Counted from the first letter of the stretch, positions 15,524 to 23,291 are shown. The stretch is DNA of 28,603 bases from Chloroflexota bacterium (GCA_005880755.1 VBGV01000074.1:1-28603), one strand, 5' to 3'. Made by a program: numbers and translations. Notes: generated by a model from the sequence alone, not told the origin.

Positions 15524-16421
15524 GGCCTTTGGTCATCGGCTCCACCGCCCTGGCCGCTTTGACCATCCCCCACACCTCGAAGATCAACTTGAGGGCGGCG
15601 AAGGTCGTGATGTCCCCGTTGTCGAACGGCGGCGAAACCTCAACGACGTCGAGCCCGACGACGCGTGAGCGCTCGGTCGCGCCGCGCAGCAGGTCGAGTG
15701 CCTCCCGGGTGGAGAGGCCACCGGCCGATGGGATCTCTGTCCCCGGTGCGAACGCGGGGTCGAGCACGTCGATGTCGAATGAGATGTGCACCTTTTCGCC
15801 CGCCAGACGGTCCGCGATCTTCCGAGCCGCGCCCCTGAGGTCGCGCGCGATTTCCGCGGCAGAGATGAGCAGGATTCGATTCGCCGCGATGAACTCGAGC
15901 TCTTCCGGGTCGTAGTCGCGACCGCCGGCGATCACCACACGCCCGGGCTCGATGCCCGACGACTCGAGGGCGCGCCTCAATGCGCATCCGCACGTCCAGT
16001 GGCCGCCGCGAGAGAAATCGCAAAGGTCGGGGTGGGCGTCGACCCAAAGCAAAGACAGGCCAGGATGCCGCCGCACCTGCGCGGCCAGCGTCGCGATCGC
16101 GGTGCAGTGGTCGCCGCCGAGCACCGTCAGGAACGACTCCGGGGGGACTTGCACCAGGCGCTGCATCGGCGCCATCCAGCCGGTCTCGATGTCCCCGCCG
16201 GCATCCAGGTCGCCGATGTCCTGCACGCGCAGACCGGTCAGGAGGTGGCCTTCTTCGGTGACCGGCGGCATCGCCGCCGAGAGCTGCCGTATGCGCTGTG
16301 GCGCGAGGGCCGCGCCCTTGCGATAGACGGCCGAACCGTCGTAGGCAATGCCGGCCACGACGACATCAGGAGGCGATCCTCCCACCAGACCGCCCCACGG
16401 ACGCAGTCCGTCCAGGTTCAT
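15510..16421 (-). CDS. agmatinase-family ureohydrolase
   Basis: 303 residues with all six manganese ligands of the arginase/agmatinase fold: His in GGDHC, Asp-His-Asp in DAHPD and two Asp in FDIDVLDP. SAGGLSTREAL follows, as in agmatinases. The substrate loop GGHWTCGCALRRAL keeps the His of the agmatinase SHG motif but is otherwise unusual, so agmatine, guanidinobutyrate or another guanidino compound is possible. The reaction releases urea and an amine. The ATG at 16421 overlaps the MFS stop as ATGA, indicating tight coupling with transport. Confidence 0.88.
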   Translation of the reverse strand: MNLDGLRPWGGLVGGSPPDVVVAGIAYDGSAVYRKGAALAPQRIRQLSAAMPPVTEEGHLLTGLRVQDIGDLDAGGDIETGWMAPMQRLVQVPPESFLTVLGGDHCTAIATLAAQVRRHPGLSLLWVDAHPDLCDFSRGGHWTCGCALRRALESSGIEPGRVVIAGGRDYDPEELEFIAANRILLISAAEIARDLRGAARKIADRLAGEKVHISFDIDVLDPAFAPGTEIPSAGGLSTREALDLLRGATERSRVVGLDVVEVSPPFDNGDITTFAALKLIFEVWGMVKAARAVEPMTKGHGKR

Positions 16422-17758
16422 GCCGCTCTTCGCTCCGGCACCTTGAGGATGCTAAGCGACCCGATCACAAACCACACCACAAAGAGCGCAAACACGACCG
16501 GGAATCCACCCGGCAGGCCGAGGATCCTGGGCCCGGCGTTGAATGCGTCGAGCAGGGGGCCGCCGATGAACACCGCGATGATTCCCGCCCCGGCCGTGGC
16601 GATGTTCGAGAAGCCCATGTAAAGCCCGCCCTGGTTGGCCGGGATGATGTCCTGGATGAACGCCCAGTCGACCGAGAAGAAAATACCCAGGCCGACACCG
16701 ATGACCAGGCCGGTCAGTGTCGCCTGCGCCGCCAGCTCGGGAACTTTCAAGAAGCGCGCAAGCGGCGCCACCAGCGAGTCCGGCACCCACTGGTAGTGGC
16801 TGAAGACGAGCACCAGCGTGCCCGCCGCCCCGAACAGGCCCGCGGCGAAGATGAGCGGACGGCGCCCCGTGCGCTGGGACAGCCTCGACGCCGGCCATGT
16901 CACCAGCGCGGCAACGCCGATGGAAAGGCCGAGCAGGGTTGAGGCCGCGAGCGCGGTGGCTTTGGCGTTGTGGTGGAAGAACACGTTGTCGAAATAGAAG
17001 AAGGCGAAGTTCTGCAGGCCGCCGAAGCCCATGAAGATGAGCAGCCGCGACGCCATCAGCCAGAGAAACGCCCGGTGGCGGAGGGGAACGCCGAAGGTCG
17101 CGACGAGCATCTCGCGCACGTTTCGAAATTGGCGCTCAACCGGGGCAGCACGGTCCGGGACGAGGACGACCGTGGCGAGCATCGTCGTCAGCAGGACGAC
17201 GCCGATGGACGCGATCGCCGCCTCGCGACCGAGCTGCAGCAGCAGCCCGGCTCCGACAGTGCCGCTCGCGATCCCGACCAGGTTGGCAACTCCGTAGTAA
17301 CCGGAGGCGTCACCGCGCTGCGGCGGGGGAACCACGTCGGGGAGCAGGCCCTGGTACGGCGCCTGGGCAGTGTTGGAGGCGAGCTGAAGCAGGAAGTAGA
17401 AGACGACGAGCCACCAGTAGTTGCCCGCGAGCGCGATCCCCGCCAGGAAGAGCAGGTCCCCCACCGTGCCGGCTGCGATGAATGGCCGCCGCCGGCCCCA
17501 CGGGGTGACCGTGCGGTCTGAGACGCCGCCAACGATCGGCTGCCAGACGATCGCCATCACGGTGCCGATCGACTTGAGAAAGCTCGCGGCCACGCCCTCG
17601 TGCTCCTGGCCGACGAAGTGGATGATCATGTCCGGCAGGATCAAAGCCGTGAGGCTGTTCCACAGGTATCCGATCGCGACCCAGTAGAGCGACAGGACGA
17701 TGAAGTCGAGGTGGTTCAGCCGTCGTTGCGGTGCGCCCACCGCGGCCACCGCGGCCAC
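16418..17758 (-). CDS. MFS transporter (GPH/SLC45-like)
   Basis: About 446 residues and 12 membrane helices. The loop between helices 2 and 3 reads GGVSDRTVTPWGRRRPFI, the MFS signature with the triple Arg common in glycoside/sucrose-type (GPH, SLC45) transporters. A second copy-like motif, RTGRRPLIF, follows in the C-terminal half. The frame is open much further upstream, but that part lies over the acyl-CoA dehydrogenase gene. GTG 17758 lies 2 nt past that stop; GTG 17749 has GAAGG 8 nt ahead, and GTG 17740 is a third option. The operon suggests it imports the guanidino or amino substrate. Confidence 0.88.
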   Translation of the reverse strand: MAAVAAVGAPQRRLNHLDFIVLSLYWVAIGYLWNSLTALILPDMIIHFVGQEHEGVAASFLKSIGTVMAIVWQPIVGGVSDRTVTPWGRRRPFIAAGTVGDLLFLAGIALAGNYWWLVVFYFLLQLASNTAQAPYQGLLPDVVPPPQRGDASGYYGVANLVGIASGTVGAGLLLQLGREAAIASIGVVLLTTMLATVVLVPDRAAPVERQFRNVREMLVATFGVPLRHRAFLWLMASRLLIFMGFGGLQNFAFFYFDNVFFHHNAKATALAASTLLGLSIGVAALVTWPASRLSQRTGRRPLIFAAGLFGAAGTLVLVFSHYQWVPDSLVAPLARFLKVPELAAQATLTGLVIGVGLGIFFSVDWAFIQDIIPANQGGLYMGFSNIATAGAGIIAVFIGGPLLDAFNAGPRILGLPGGFPVVFALFVVWFVIGSLSILKVPERRAA

Positions 17759-17760
17759 CT

Positions 17761-18960
17761 TCAATCCGGCTGGTAAGGCGGCAGCGACTTCTTGACGGGC
17801 CGGTCCTCGCGATAGCCGAGGGCGTACTCGCCCTGCAGGATCGTGTGCACCTCGCGTGTCCCCTCGTAGATGATCGGCGCGCGCGCGTTGCGCAGGAAAC
17901 GCTCGACGGGGTACTCGGCCGAATAACCGTATGCACCGTGCACCTCGACCGCGTCGTGCGCGGCGTTGAACGCCGCGTCGGTCGCGTACTGCTTGGCCAT
18001 CGAGACCTGCCGGGTGTGCCGCACTCCGGTGTTCTTCATCCACGCGACCTTGAAGTAGAGAAGCCGGCAGATCTCGTAGTCGCGCGACATGCGCGCGATC
18101 ATCTGCTGGACCAGCTGGTAGCGGCCGATCTCCTGGCCGAAGGTCTTGCGCTCGCGCGCGTACTTGACCGACGCGTCGAGGCATGCGCGCACGGTGCCGG
18201 TCGCGCCGGCGCCGACCGTGTAGCGGCCGTTGTCGAGGCAGCTCATCGCGATCTTGAAGCCGTCGCCCTCGTCACCGATCCGGTTGGCCTCGGGAACCTC
18301 GACGTCGCTCATGAAGATCGAGCCGACGTCGCCGGCGCGGATGCCGAGCCGGTCCTCGATGGGCTCGGTTCGCAGCGCCTTGCCGCATGCTTCGCGGTCG
18401 AGCATGAAGGCGGACACGCCGCGGCCGCCGGCTTTGGGATCGGTCTTCGCGAAGACGAGCATGTAGTCGGCGGTGTCGGCGTCGGACACCCACACCTTCT
18501 GCCCGTTCAGCAGGTACGCATCCCCGCGCCGGCGGGCGGTCGACTGCATCGACGCCACGTCGGAGCCGGCATTCGGCTCGGTCAATCCGTAGCACGCGAG
18601 CTTCTTGCCCGAGGCCATCGGCACGAGCCACCGCTGCTTCTGTTCCTCGGAGGCCCATGTGTACAGCCCCATCCCGACCAGGCCGACGTGCACCGACAGC
18701 ACCGTTCGATACACCGTGTCGACGTACTCGAGCTCCTCGCAGACGAGGCCGAGCGACAGGTAGTCGAGGCCGTAGCCGCCATAACGCTGCGGGAAACAGA
18801 CGCCGGGCAGCCCGAGCGATGCCAGCTTGGCGAAGATCTCCGGGTCGTGATGCCCGGCGCGATCGTCGGCTCCGATCCGCGGGGCAAACTCGCGGGCGCA
18901 GAAGTCGCGCACCGTGGCGACCAGCTGCTCCTGGTCCGGAGTCAGGGCGAGGTCGAGCAC
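17761..18960 (-). CDS. acyl-CoA dehydrogenase
   Basis: A full-length, 399-residue FAD acyl-CoA dehydrogenase. It has YGLTEPNAGSD (124-134), the flavin/substrate-binding segment, and KVWVSDADTADY. The Arg-rich KYARERKTFGQEIGRYQLVQ follows, and the catalytic base is Glu366 in IIYEGTREVH. It forms the alpha-beta double bond of an acyl-CoA, giving electrons to ETF. The closest style is short/branched-chain or glutaryl-type enzymes, but specificity cannot be set by eye. GTG start at 18960, 9 nt after the CvpA-like stop. It would supply the last oxidative step of the catabolic operon. Confidence 0.94.
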   Translation of the reverse strand: MLDLALTPDQEQLVATVRDFCAREFAPRIGADDRAGHHDPEIFAKLASLGLPGVCFPQRYGGYGLDYLSLGLVCEELEYVDTVYRTVLSVHVGLVGMGLYTWASEEQKQRWLVPMASGKKLACYGLTEPNAGSDVASMQSTARRRGDAYLLNGQKVWVSDADTADYMLVFAKTDPKAGGRGVSAFMLDREACGKALRTEPIEDRLGIRAGDVGSIFMSDVEVPEANRIGDEGDGFKIAMSCLDNGRYTVGAGATGTVRACLDASVKYARERKTFGQEIGRYQLVQQMIARMSRDYEICRLLYFKVAWMKNTGVRHTRQVSMAKQYATDAAFNAAHDAVEVHGAYGYSAEYPVERFLRNARAPIIYEGTREVHTILQGEYALGYREDRPVKKSLPPYQPD

Positions 18961-18969
18961 GGGACTAAC

Positions 18970-19761
18970 TTACTTCGTTGGCGCAGGAGTCGGGCACGCG
19001 GCCGGCGTAGGGCTGGTCTTCGGCGAAGGGCTGGGCGTGGGCTTCGGCGTGGGCGATGGGCAGGTCACGGGAGTCGTGGTCGGAACAGGCTTCAGATCCT
19101 TTGGCCCGACATGCCCGATGACCGGAATGTGCTGGCCGATGCTCAGGATGTACGGCACGATCCTGGAGCCATGCAGCTGGGGCTGCAGGAAGTCGGTGTA
19201 GATCTGCTGCAGCTGATGGATTCCGGCCACCGAGTCGAGATGCGCCGCGTTGTTCTTGGCCGCGGCCGCCTTGAGCGCCTGCAGGTCCGACTTCGACACC
19301 ATGGCCGCGGTGATCGGGTTGGAGAGGATCTGGGTTTCCAGCTGGTTGACCTGCGCCACGGTGAGGTTGGCGCTGCGCAACGCGGGCTCGAACGCATTGT
19401 CGAGCGTGACGAGCGCCGACACCGCCAGGTAGATCACCACCACGCTCACCAATACGTGGACGAACACGCCCAAGAGCCCGTCGACGCCCCGGATCGCCTC
19501 CAGGCGGTGGAAGGCGCCCCCGATGGCTCCGCCGACCGCGCCCAGCACGACCGCGATGATCAGGGCGACGAACACGCTCAAAACCGGGGTGAGGTGCAGC
19601 AGCTTCTGCATCTCGTTCGTGTACTGCTCGTGGAAGCGAAAGACCACGAGCAGAGTGCCGAAGAAAAAGATCTCGGCCATCAGCGGCTGGATAACGCCGC
19701 GCTGGTATCCGGTGATGAGCGCGATCACCAGCACCAGGACGACGAGGATGTCGATGATCAC
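18970..19761 (-). CDS. CvpA-like membrane protein with Pro/Thr/Ser-rich tail
   Basis: 263 residues. Four membrane helices in the first ~120, starting IIDILVVLVLVIALITGYQRGVI, the usual opening of CvpA (colicin V production) proteins with its conserved G-Y-x-x-G. A soluble helical stretch of about 100 residues follows. The last ~45 residues are a low-complexity tail of PT/PS/KP steps with two Cys, probably outside the membrane and possibly wall-spanning. CvpA proteins affect envelope function, but their molecular role is unclear. The GTG start is preceded 12 nt upstream by TAGAAT. First gene of the leftward operon. Confidence 0.78.
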   Translation of the reverse strand: MIIDILVVLVLVIALITGYQRGVIQPLMAEIFFFGTLLVVFRFHEQYTNEMQKLLHLTPVLSVFVALIIAVVLGAVGGAIGGAFHRLEAIRGVDGLLGVFVHVLVSVVVIYLAVSALVTLDNAFEPALRSANLTVAQVNQLETQILSNPITAAMVSKSDLQALKAAAAKNNAAHLDSVAGIHQLQQIYTDFLQPQLHGSRIVPYILSIGQHIPVIGHVGPKDLKPVPTTTPVTCPSPTPKPTPSPSPKTSPTPAACPTPAPTK

Positions 19762-19773
19762 AGGTCGGGCGCC

Positions 19774-19846
19774 ATTCTAGATGACGGGCCCTTGAACTCC
19801 CTCTTGCGAGACCCGCAAGGTCAAGATCACCGTATTCGGTTAGACT
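19774..19846. promoter_or_regulatory. divergent control region between the cvpA-like and parA genes
   Basis: Minus-strand TAGAAT (19774-19779) serves the cvpA-like gene and plus-strand TAGACT (19841-19846) serves parA. Between them is a perfect inverted repeat, CTTGCG-N5-CGCAAG (19803-19819), which could bind a dimeric regulator. No good -35 sites are visible. Confidence 0.4.
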
Positions 19847-19856
19847 CGGAGCGCTC

Positions 19857-20630
19857 TTGGCCCGAACGATCGCCGTAGCGATGCAAAAGGGCGGGGTTGG
19901 GAAGACCACCACCGCCGTCAACCTCGGCGCCGCACTCGCCGAGCAGGGCCAGCGCGTATTGCTGATCGACCTCGACGCCCAGGGCCACCTGACGCTCTAC
20001 ATGAAGCCCAGCGGCGAGCTGGAGAAGACGATCTACCACCTGCTCGTCGATCCCGATACGACAGTGACCGACGTGGTGCAGGAGGCCCGCCAGATGGGCG
20101 TCCACTACATCCCCGCCGACATCGAGCTCGCGGGCGCCGAGAACCAGCTCATCAACGAGATCGGGCGCGAGAGCATCCTGCGCGACAAGCTCGAGCCTGC
20201 CAAGGGCCGATACGACTTCATCATCATCGACTGCCCTCCCTCGCTGGACCTGATCGTGATCAACGCGCTGGTGGCGGCGGATGAGGTGCTCGTGCCACTG
20301 CAGGCTGAGTTCCTGGCACTGAAAGGGATGCAGGAGCTGCTTGTCACGATGGAGCGTGTGAAGCGCAGGCTGAATCCCCGCCTGGAGCTGACCGGCATCT
20401 TGCCCACGCTCTACAAGCAACGGGCCCTCCACTCGCAGGAGGTGCTGGCCGCGGTTCGCGAGAAGTACGGCAATAAGGTTTATGACTTCGGGGTCACCGA
20501 CTCCATCCGGTTTGCGGAAACACCGCTGGCGGGACAATCGATCCTTCAGTACGCGCGCGAGTCTGATGGTGCGAAGGCGTATCGCGCGTTGGCCGTCAAG
20601 GTCATGGAAAATCACCGGGTCCAGGATTAG
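19857..20630 (+). CDS. ParA/MinD-superfamily ATPase
   Basis: 257 residues, a ParA of the short type without an N-terminal DNA-binding domain. The deviant Walker A box is KGGVGKTT (11-18) with the signature Lys11, Walker A' is LLIDLDAQGHLT, and Walker B is FIIIDCPPSLD. It should dimerise on ATP and bind DNA or a surface in waves, placing a cargo. Start TTG 19857 has GGAG 5 nt upstream and TAGACT 10 nt upstream. No ParB or parS is nearby. The next gene, 14 bp downstream, encodes a 98-residue protein that could be its partner. Confidence 0.93.
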   Translation: MARTIAVAMQKGGVGKTTTAVNLGAALAEQGQRVLLIDLDAQGHLTLYMKPSGELEKTIYHLLVDPDTTVTDVVQEARQMGVHYIPADIELAGAENQLINEIGRESILRDKLEPAKGRYDFIIIDCPPSLDLIVINALVAADEVLVPLQAEFLALKGMQELLVTMERVKRRLNPRLELTGILPTLYKQRALHSQEVLAAVREKYGNKVYDFGVTDSIRFAETPLAGQSILQYARESDGAKAYRALAVKVMENHRVQD

Positions 20631-20644
20631 AGAGGTTCACCAAA

Positions 20645-20941
20645 ATGCCGACATTCAAGCGCGTCGCACTCGTCGGTTCCGAAGACCTGTTCCGCCCGAC
20701 TCGTCCGGAGGTGGTCTCGGACACCGATGACGTCATCAAGGACACGGTCGACCGACCCGGCACCAAGGTCAAGGAGATCGTCTACAAGACCATGAACTTC
20801 ACGCCGGAAGAGATGGAGCTGCTGCTGGAGGCTGTGCAGATAGCGAAGTATCCAGACCGATCCAGGCCCAAGCAGCCGCTGGACAAGTTCGACTCGCTCG
20901 ATGCATTGCGGCTGAAGATCCAGGAGGCCCAGGAGCAGTAG
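20645..20941 (+). CDS. small protein downstream of ParA, possible ParA partner
   Basis: A 98-residue soluble protein I do not recognise. A basic N-terminus, MPTFKRVALVG, precedes an acidic stretch (SDTDDVIKDTVD). TPEEMELLLEAVQIAKYP and LDALRLKIQEAQEQ then form two likely helices, the last able to coil. The start has GAGAGG 7 nt upstream. It is surely co-transcribed with parA. ParA partners (ParB, McdB, TlpT-type) often use a basic N-terminal peptide to trigger ATP hydrolysis, and this layout would fit. The role is inferred from position only. Confidence 0.8.
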   Translation: MPTFKRVALVGSEDLFRPTRPEVVSDTDDVIKDTVDRPGTKVKEIVYKTMNFTPEEMELLLEAVQIAKYPDRSRPKQPLDKFDSLDALRLKIQEAQEQ

Positions 20942-20961
20942 CGAGAAGACGGAGGGGCGGC

Positions 20962-21063
20962 TCAGTAACGCTTTTTCGAGCGTCGCCTGAAGTACCCGTA
21001 CGTCCAGAACAGGCAGATCAGCAGGAGCAGGACCGCAAAGCCGACCACCGCTGCTCGCTCCAT
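20962..21063 (-). CDS. possible 33-residue single-helix membrane protein
   Basis: From ATG 21063 the frame encodes one membrane helix of about 20 residues (VVGFAVLLLLICLFWTYGYF) followed by the basic tail RRRSKKRY. The helix and the positive-inside tail look selected rather than random. No Shine-Dalgarno or clear promoter is seen. The frame stays open upstream into the fic gene, but that part looks like shadow sequence. Confidence 0.35.
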   Translation of the reverse strand: MERAAVVGFAVLLLLICLFWTYGYFRRRSKKRY

Positions 21064-21154
21064 TGCTGAAGTGTGGCTCGTCCGAGAACAGGACGAAAGC
21101 TGCTGCGCATTTAGGCGGCCTTCCAGCCGGCGATTCGCATCGGCGAAAGCCGCC

Positions 21155-22525
21155 TTAGTGCTTACCTCCTTGGCTTGTCGATCGCTTTGACCGACGCTGC
21201 CGCAGAACGCTCGCGAGATCGCGGGCCGGGACCCAGGCATATGCCTTACCAACTCGATGTCTGACAAGCAGGCCGCGAGCTTCCAATTCGAGGAGATCCT
21301 TGCGCGCCGTTTCATGCACAACCCCGTGACTGTTCATATGTGATTGCACGGTGTACTCCGCGTCCACATTGCCCATTGCGTGCTGCAGCACAGCCAACTG
21401 ACGATGGTTGAACTCACCAGGCATTCCGGCGAGATTTCGACGCACCTCCTGAAGATCGCGGATCTTTCGATCCAAATAGTTGTGGAGTTCGCGAATGGCG
21501 CGTTGAATTACCCGCAGCTGGTAGAGAACGAAGTACGTAAGGTCGTTGTCGTCTTGCTCGGTATGGAGAAAGCTTCGGGCGTACTGCGCGGGAGCAGCTT
21601 TGAGGATTCTCGATATCGACAGGAATTCCGTCAGCCAATACCCGCGATTGAGCATCGCCCAATAGAAGAGAGCGCGAGCGGTTCGTCCGTTCCCGTCCTG
21701 AAATGGGTGGTCGTATCCGAGCATGAAGTGCAACGCGATTGCGCGCACAACAGGCGGAACGTACTGGCCATCGGTTTCGTCGTTAGCAAAGTCGCATAGC
21801 CTTTGGATGCGTTCCGGCAGCGTGTGGGCGGGAGGCGGTTCATGTAGCAACTGGTCGCCATCCCATACGCCAACTCGCTCCTCCTCGGGAGACTGGCATC
21901 GGCCCGAGGCAGTCGGATCGTCAAGTGTGTCCTCCGTGACCATTCGATGGATCTCGTAGATAAGTTCTGGAGAAAGTCGTTCCCTTCGCAGCTCCCCAAT
22001 GCGTCGCATCGCTCGATAGTTATTTAGGATCATGCGTTCGTCGCGAGTCTGAGGTGGACGGCCAGATCGGATCATGTCCTTTGCTACCTGTCGAGTGGTC
22101 GCGGCACCCTCAAGCTGACTGGAAGTGATTGCCTCCTCGATCAACGAGCTGACCAGGTAGCGGTCCCGGGTCGCCGGATTTGTCACTTGTTCAGTGATCG
22201 CGATTTGACCGCTGGCATCACGATTCACTGCCTCGATGCCGCGAAGAGCCTCGTCGGGCAATGCATAAGTAAATGGCTTGCCATTCGTGTCAACCAGGGG
22301 AAGGGTTCGCCGCATGCTGTTACGGGCGAGCCTCAGAACAAACCACGATTCCTCGCGGGTGAAGCCTTCTGGTGCAGGCCTCCTCCGGAATTCATCCCAC
22401 GGCAGATATCGATCCGCAGGTCCGCGCAAGGGACTGCTAGTGACCAGGTTCACGAACCGCTGTGGATCAGCGGTGACTCTTGCCATTAGAGATTCGAAGC
22501 TGGGCGGTGGGATCGGCTTGTGCAC
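21155..22525 (-). CDS. class II Fic-domain protein with C-terminal winged helix
   Basis: 456 residues. The Fic core motif is HPFQDGNGRTAR (273-284), with the catalytic His and the phosphate-binding loop, so AMP (or another NMP) transfer to a target hydroxyl is expected. N-terminal to the core is SSQLEG (135-140), the S/T-x3-E-G/N inhibitory helix of class II Fic proteins, which holds the enzyme off. The C-terminal ~70 residues (ARKDLLELEARGLLVRHRVG) look like a winged helix-turn-helix, so it may bind DNA. GTG 22525 is the upstream start; ATG 22486 is an alternative. Base composition is lower in GC than its neighbours, suggesting transfer. Confidence 0.93.
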   Translation of the reverse strand: MHKPIPPPSFESLMARVTADPQRFVNLVTSSPLRGPADRYLPWDEFRRRPAPEGFTREESWFVLRLARNSMRRTLPLVDTNGKPFTYALPDEALRGIEAVNRDASGQIAITEQVTNPATRDRYLVSSLIEEAITSSQLEGAATTRQVAKDMIRSGRPPQTRDERMILNNYRAMRRIGELRRERLSPELIYEIHRMVTEDTLDDPTASGRCQSPEEERVGVWDGDQLLHEPPPAHTLPERIQRLCDFANDETDGQYVPPVVRAIALHFMLGYDHPFQDGNGRTARALFYWAMLNRGYWLTEFLSISRILKAAPAQYARSFLHTEQDDNDLTYFVLYQLRVIQRAIRELHNYLDRKIRDLQEVRRNLAGMPGEFNHRQLAVLQHAMGNVDAEYTVQSHMNSHGVVHETARKDLLELEARGLLVRHRVGKAYAWVPARDLASVLRQRRSKRSTSQGGKH

Positions 22526-22703
22526 ATGCTAATACTAACGTAACTAGCAATAGCATCTCTCGGTGGCTTAGACCGCATATTCTTCCAACCGTCCTGCTAG
22601 TTGGTGCCAAATTAGCAGCAGCGCCCCAAACCTCTGTTCCAACTCATCTGCTAATTGATGCCTTCGTAGCAGCACCCGACCGCTGTGGAATACTGACAAT
22701 TAG
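22526..22703. promoter_or_regulatory. fic control region with three TGCTA-N13-TAGCA sites
   Basis: Three inverted repeats with exactly the same spacing, TGCTA-N13-TAGCA, lie at 22527-22549, 22595-22617 and 22649-22671 (centres 68 and 54 bp apart). The first contains minus-strand TAGTAT (22532-22537), a good -10 that ends 6 nt before the fic GTG. Binding there would block fic transcription directly. The third lies 32 bp before the rightward MBL gene and could control it too. AATACT (22689-22694) is the likely -10 of that gene. Confidence 0.6.
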
Positions 22704-23291
22704 GTGGGCAAGCTCTCGATCGTCAAGGTCAAGCTCGATCGCGAGGTCAACTGCTACATCGTCTCGGACGCGGCCTCCAAAGAAGCGGTCGTGATCGACC
22801 CCGGCCAGCCGGCGGAAAAGATCCTCGAGCAGGCCGCAGGCCTGACCATCAAATACATCCTGGCCACCCACGGACACCCGGGCCACGTGGGCGGCAAAGA
22901 CGACGTCAAGGCGGTGACCGGAGGTGAGACGGGGCTCCATTCCGCCGACGCCAAGCAGTTCCTCCGTTCCGCCGACCGGTACCTGATCGACGGCGACGAG
23001 CTGGATTTCGGCGAGTTCAAGGTCCACGTCCTGCACACGCCCGGCCACACACCGGGCAGCGTTTGCTTCGTCATCGCCAACCACGCGTTCGTCGGCGACA
23101 CGATCCTGGCGGGTGGGATCGGCCGCCAGATGCCGGAGACCGACCTTCGCCGCCAGATGATGAGCATCGGCACCAAGCTCCTGCGCCTGCCGCCGTCGAC
23201 CGCCCTCTACCCGGGCCACGGTCCGGCGACGAGCCTGGAGCGCGAGCTGGCGCAGAACCCGATCTTCAGGAGCGCCGGCGCGCGGGCTTAG
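22704..23291 (+). CDS. MBL-fold metallo-hydrolase with altered metal motif
   Basis: 195 residues, glyoxalase II-like metallo-beta-lactamase fold. The metal motif reads THGHPGHVGG (55-64). The family pattern HxHxDH has Gly at position 60 instead of Asp. The other ligands are present: His115 (HTPGHTPGS), Asp132 (GDTIL) and His172 (YPGHGPAT). The missing Asp normally binds the second metal and orients the nucleophilic water, so this protein may bind one metal, have changed activity, or be inactive. GTG start without a Shine-Dalgarno. The gene ends 4 bp before the convergent lipoprotein gene. Confidence 0.9.
   Translation: MGKLSIVKVKLDREVNCYIVSDAASKEAVVIDPGQPAEKILEQAAGLTIKYILATHGHPGHVGGKDDVKAVTGGETGLHSADAKQFLRSADRYLIDGDELDFGEFKVHVLHTPGHTPGSVCFVIANHAFVGDTILAGGIGRQMPETDLRRQMMSIGTKLLRLPPSTALYPGHGPATSLERELAQNPIFRSAGARA

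Noticed and set aside
17759..18184. Upstream extension of the MFS frame
   Set aside because: It overlaps the acyl-CoA dehydrogenase coding region and is Arg-rich without membrane character; the transporter begins at a GTG just past that stop.
17731..19878. 715-codon open frame antisense to the acyl-CoA dehydrogenase and cvpA-like genes
   Set aside because: It overlaps two clearly recognised genes and shows no domain; the Asp/His/Arg-rich composition is that of a complement strand.
21155..22525. Fic as part of a two-gene class I toxin-antitoxin pair
   Set aside because: The inhibitory S-x3-E-G motif is inside the same protein (class II), and no small antitoxin gene with that motif is adjacent.
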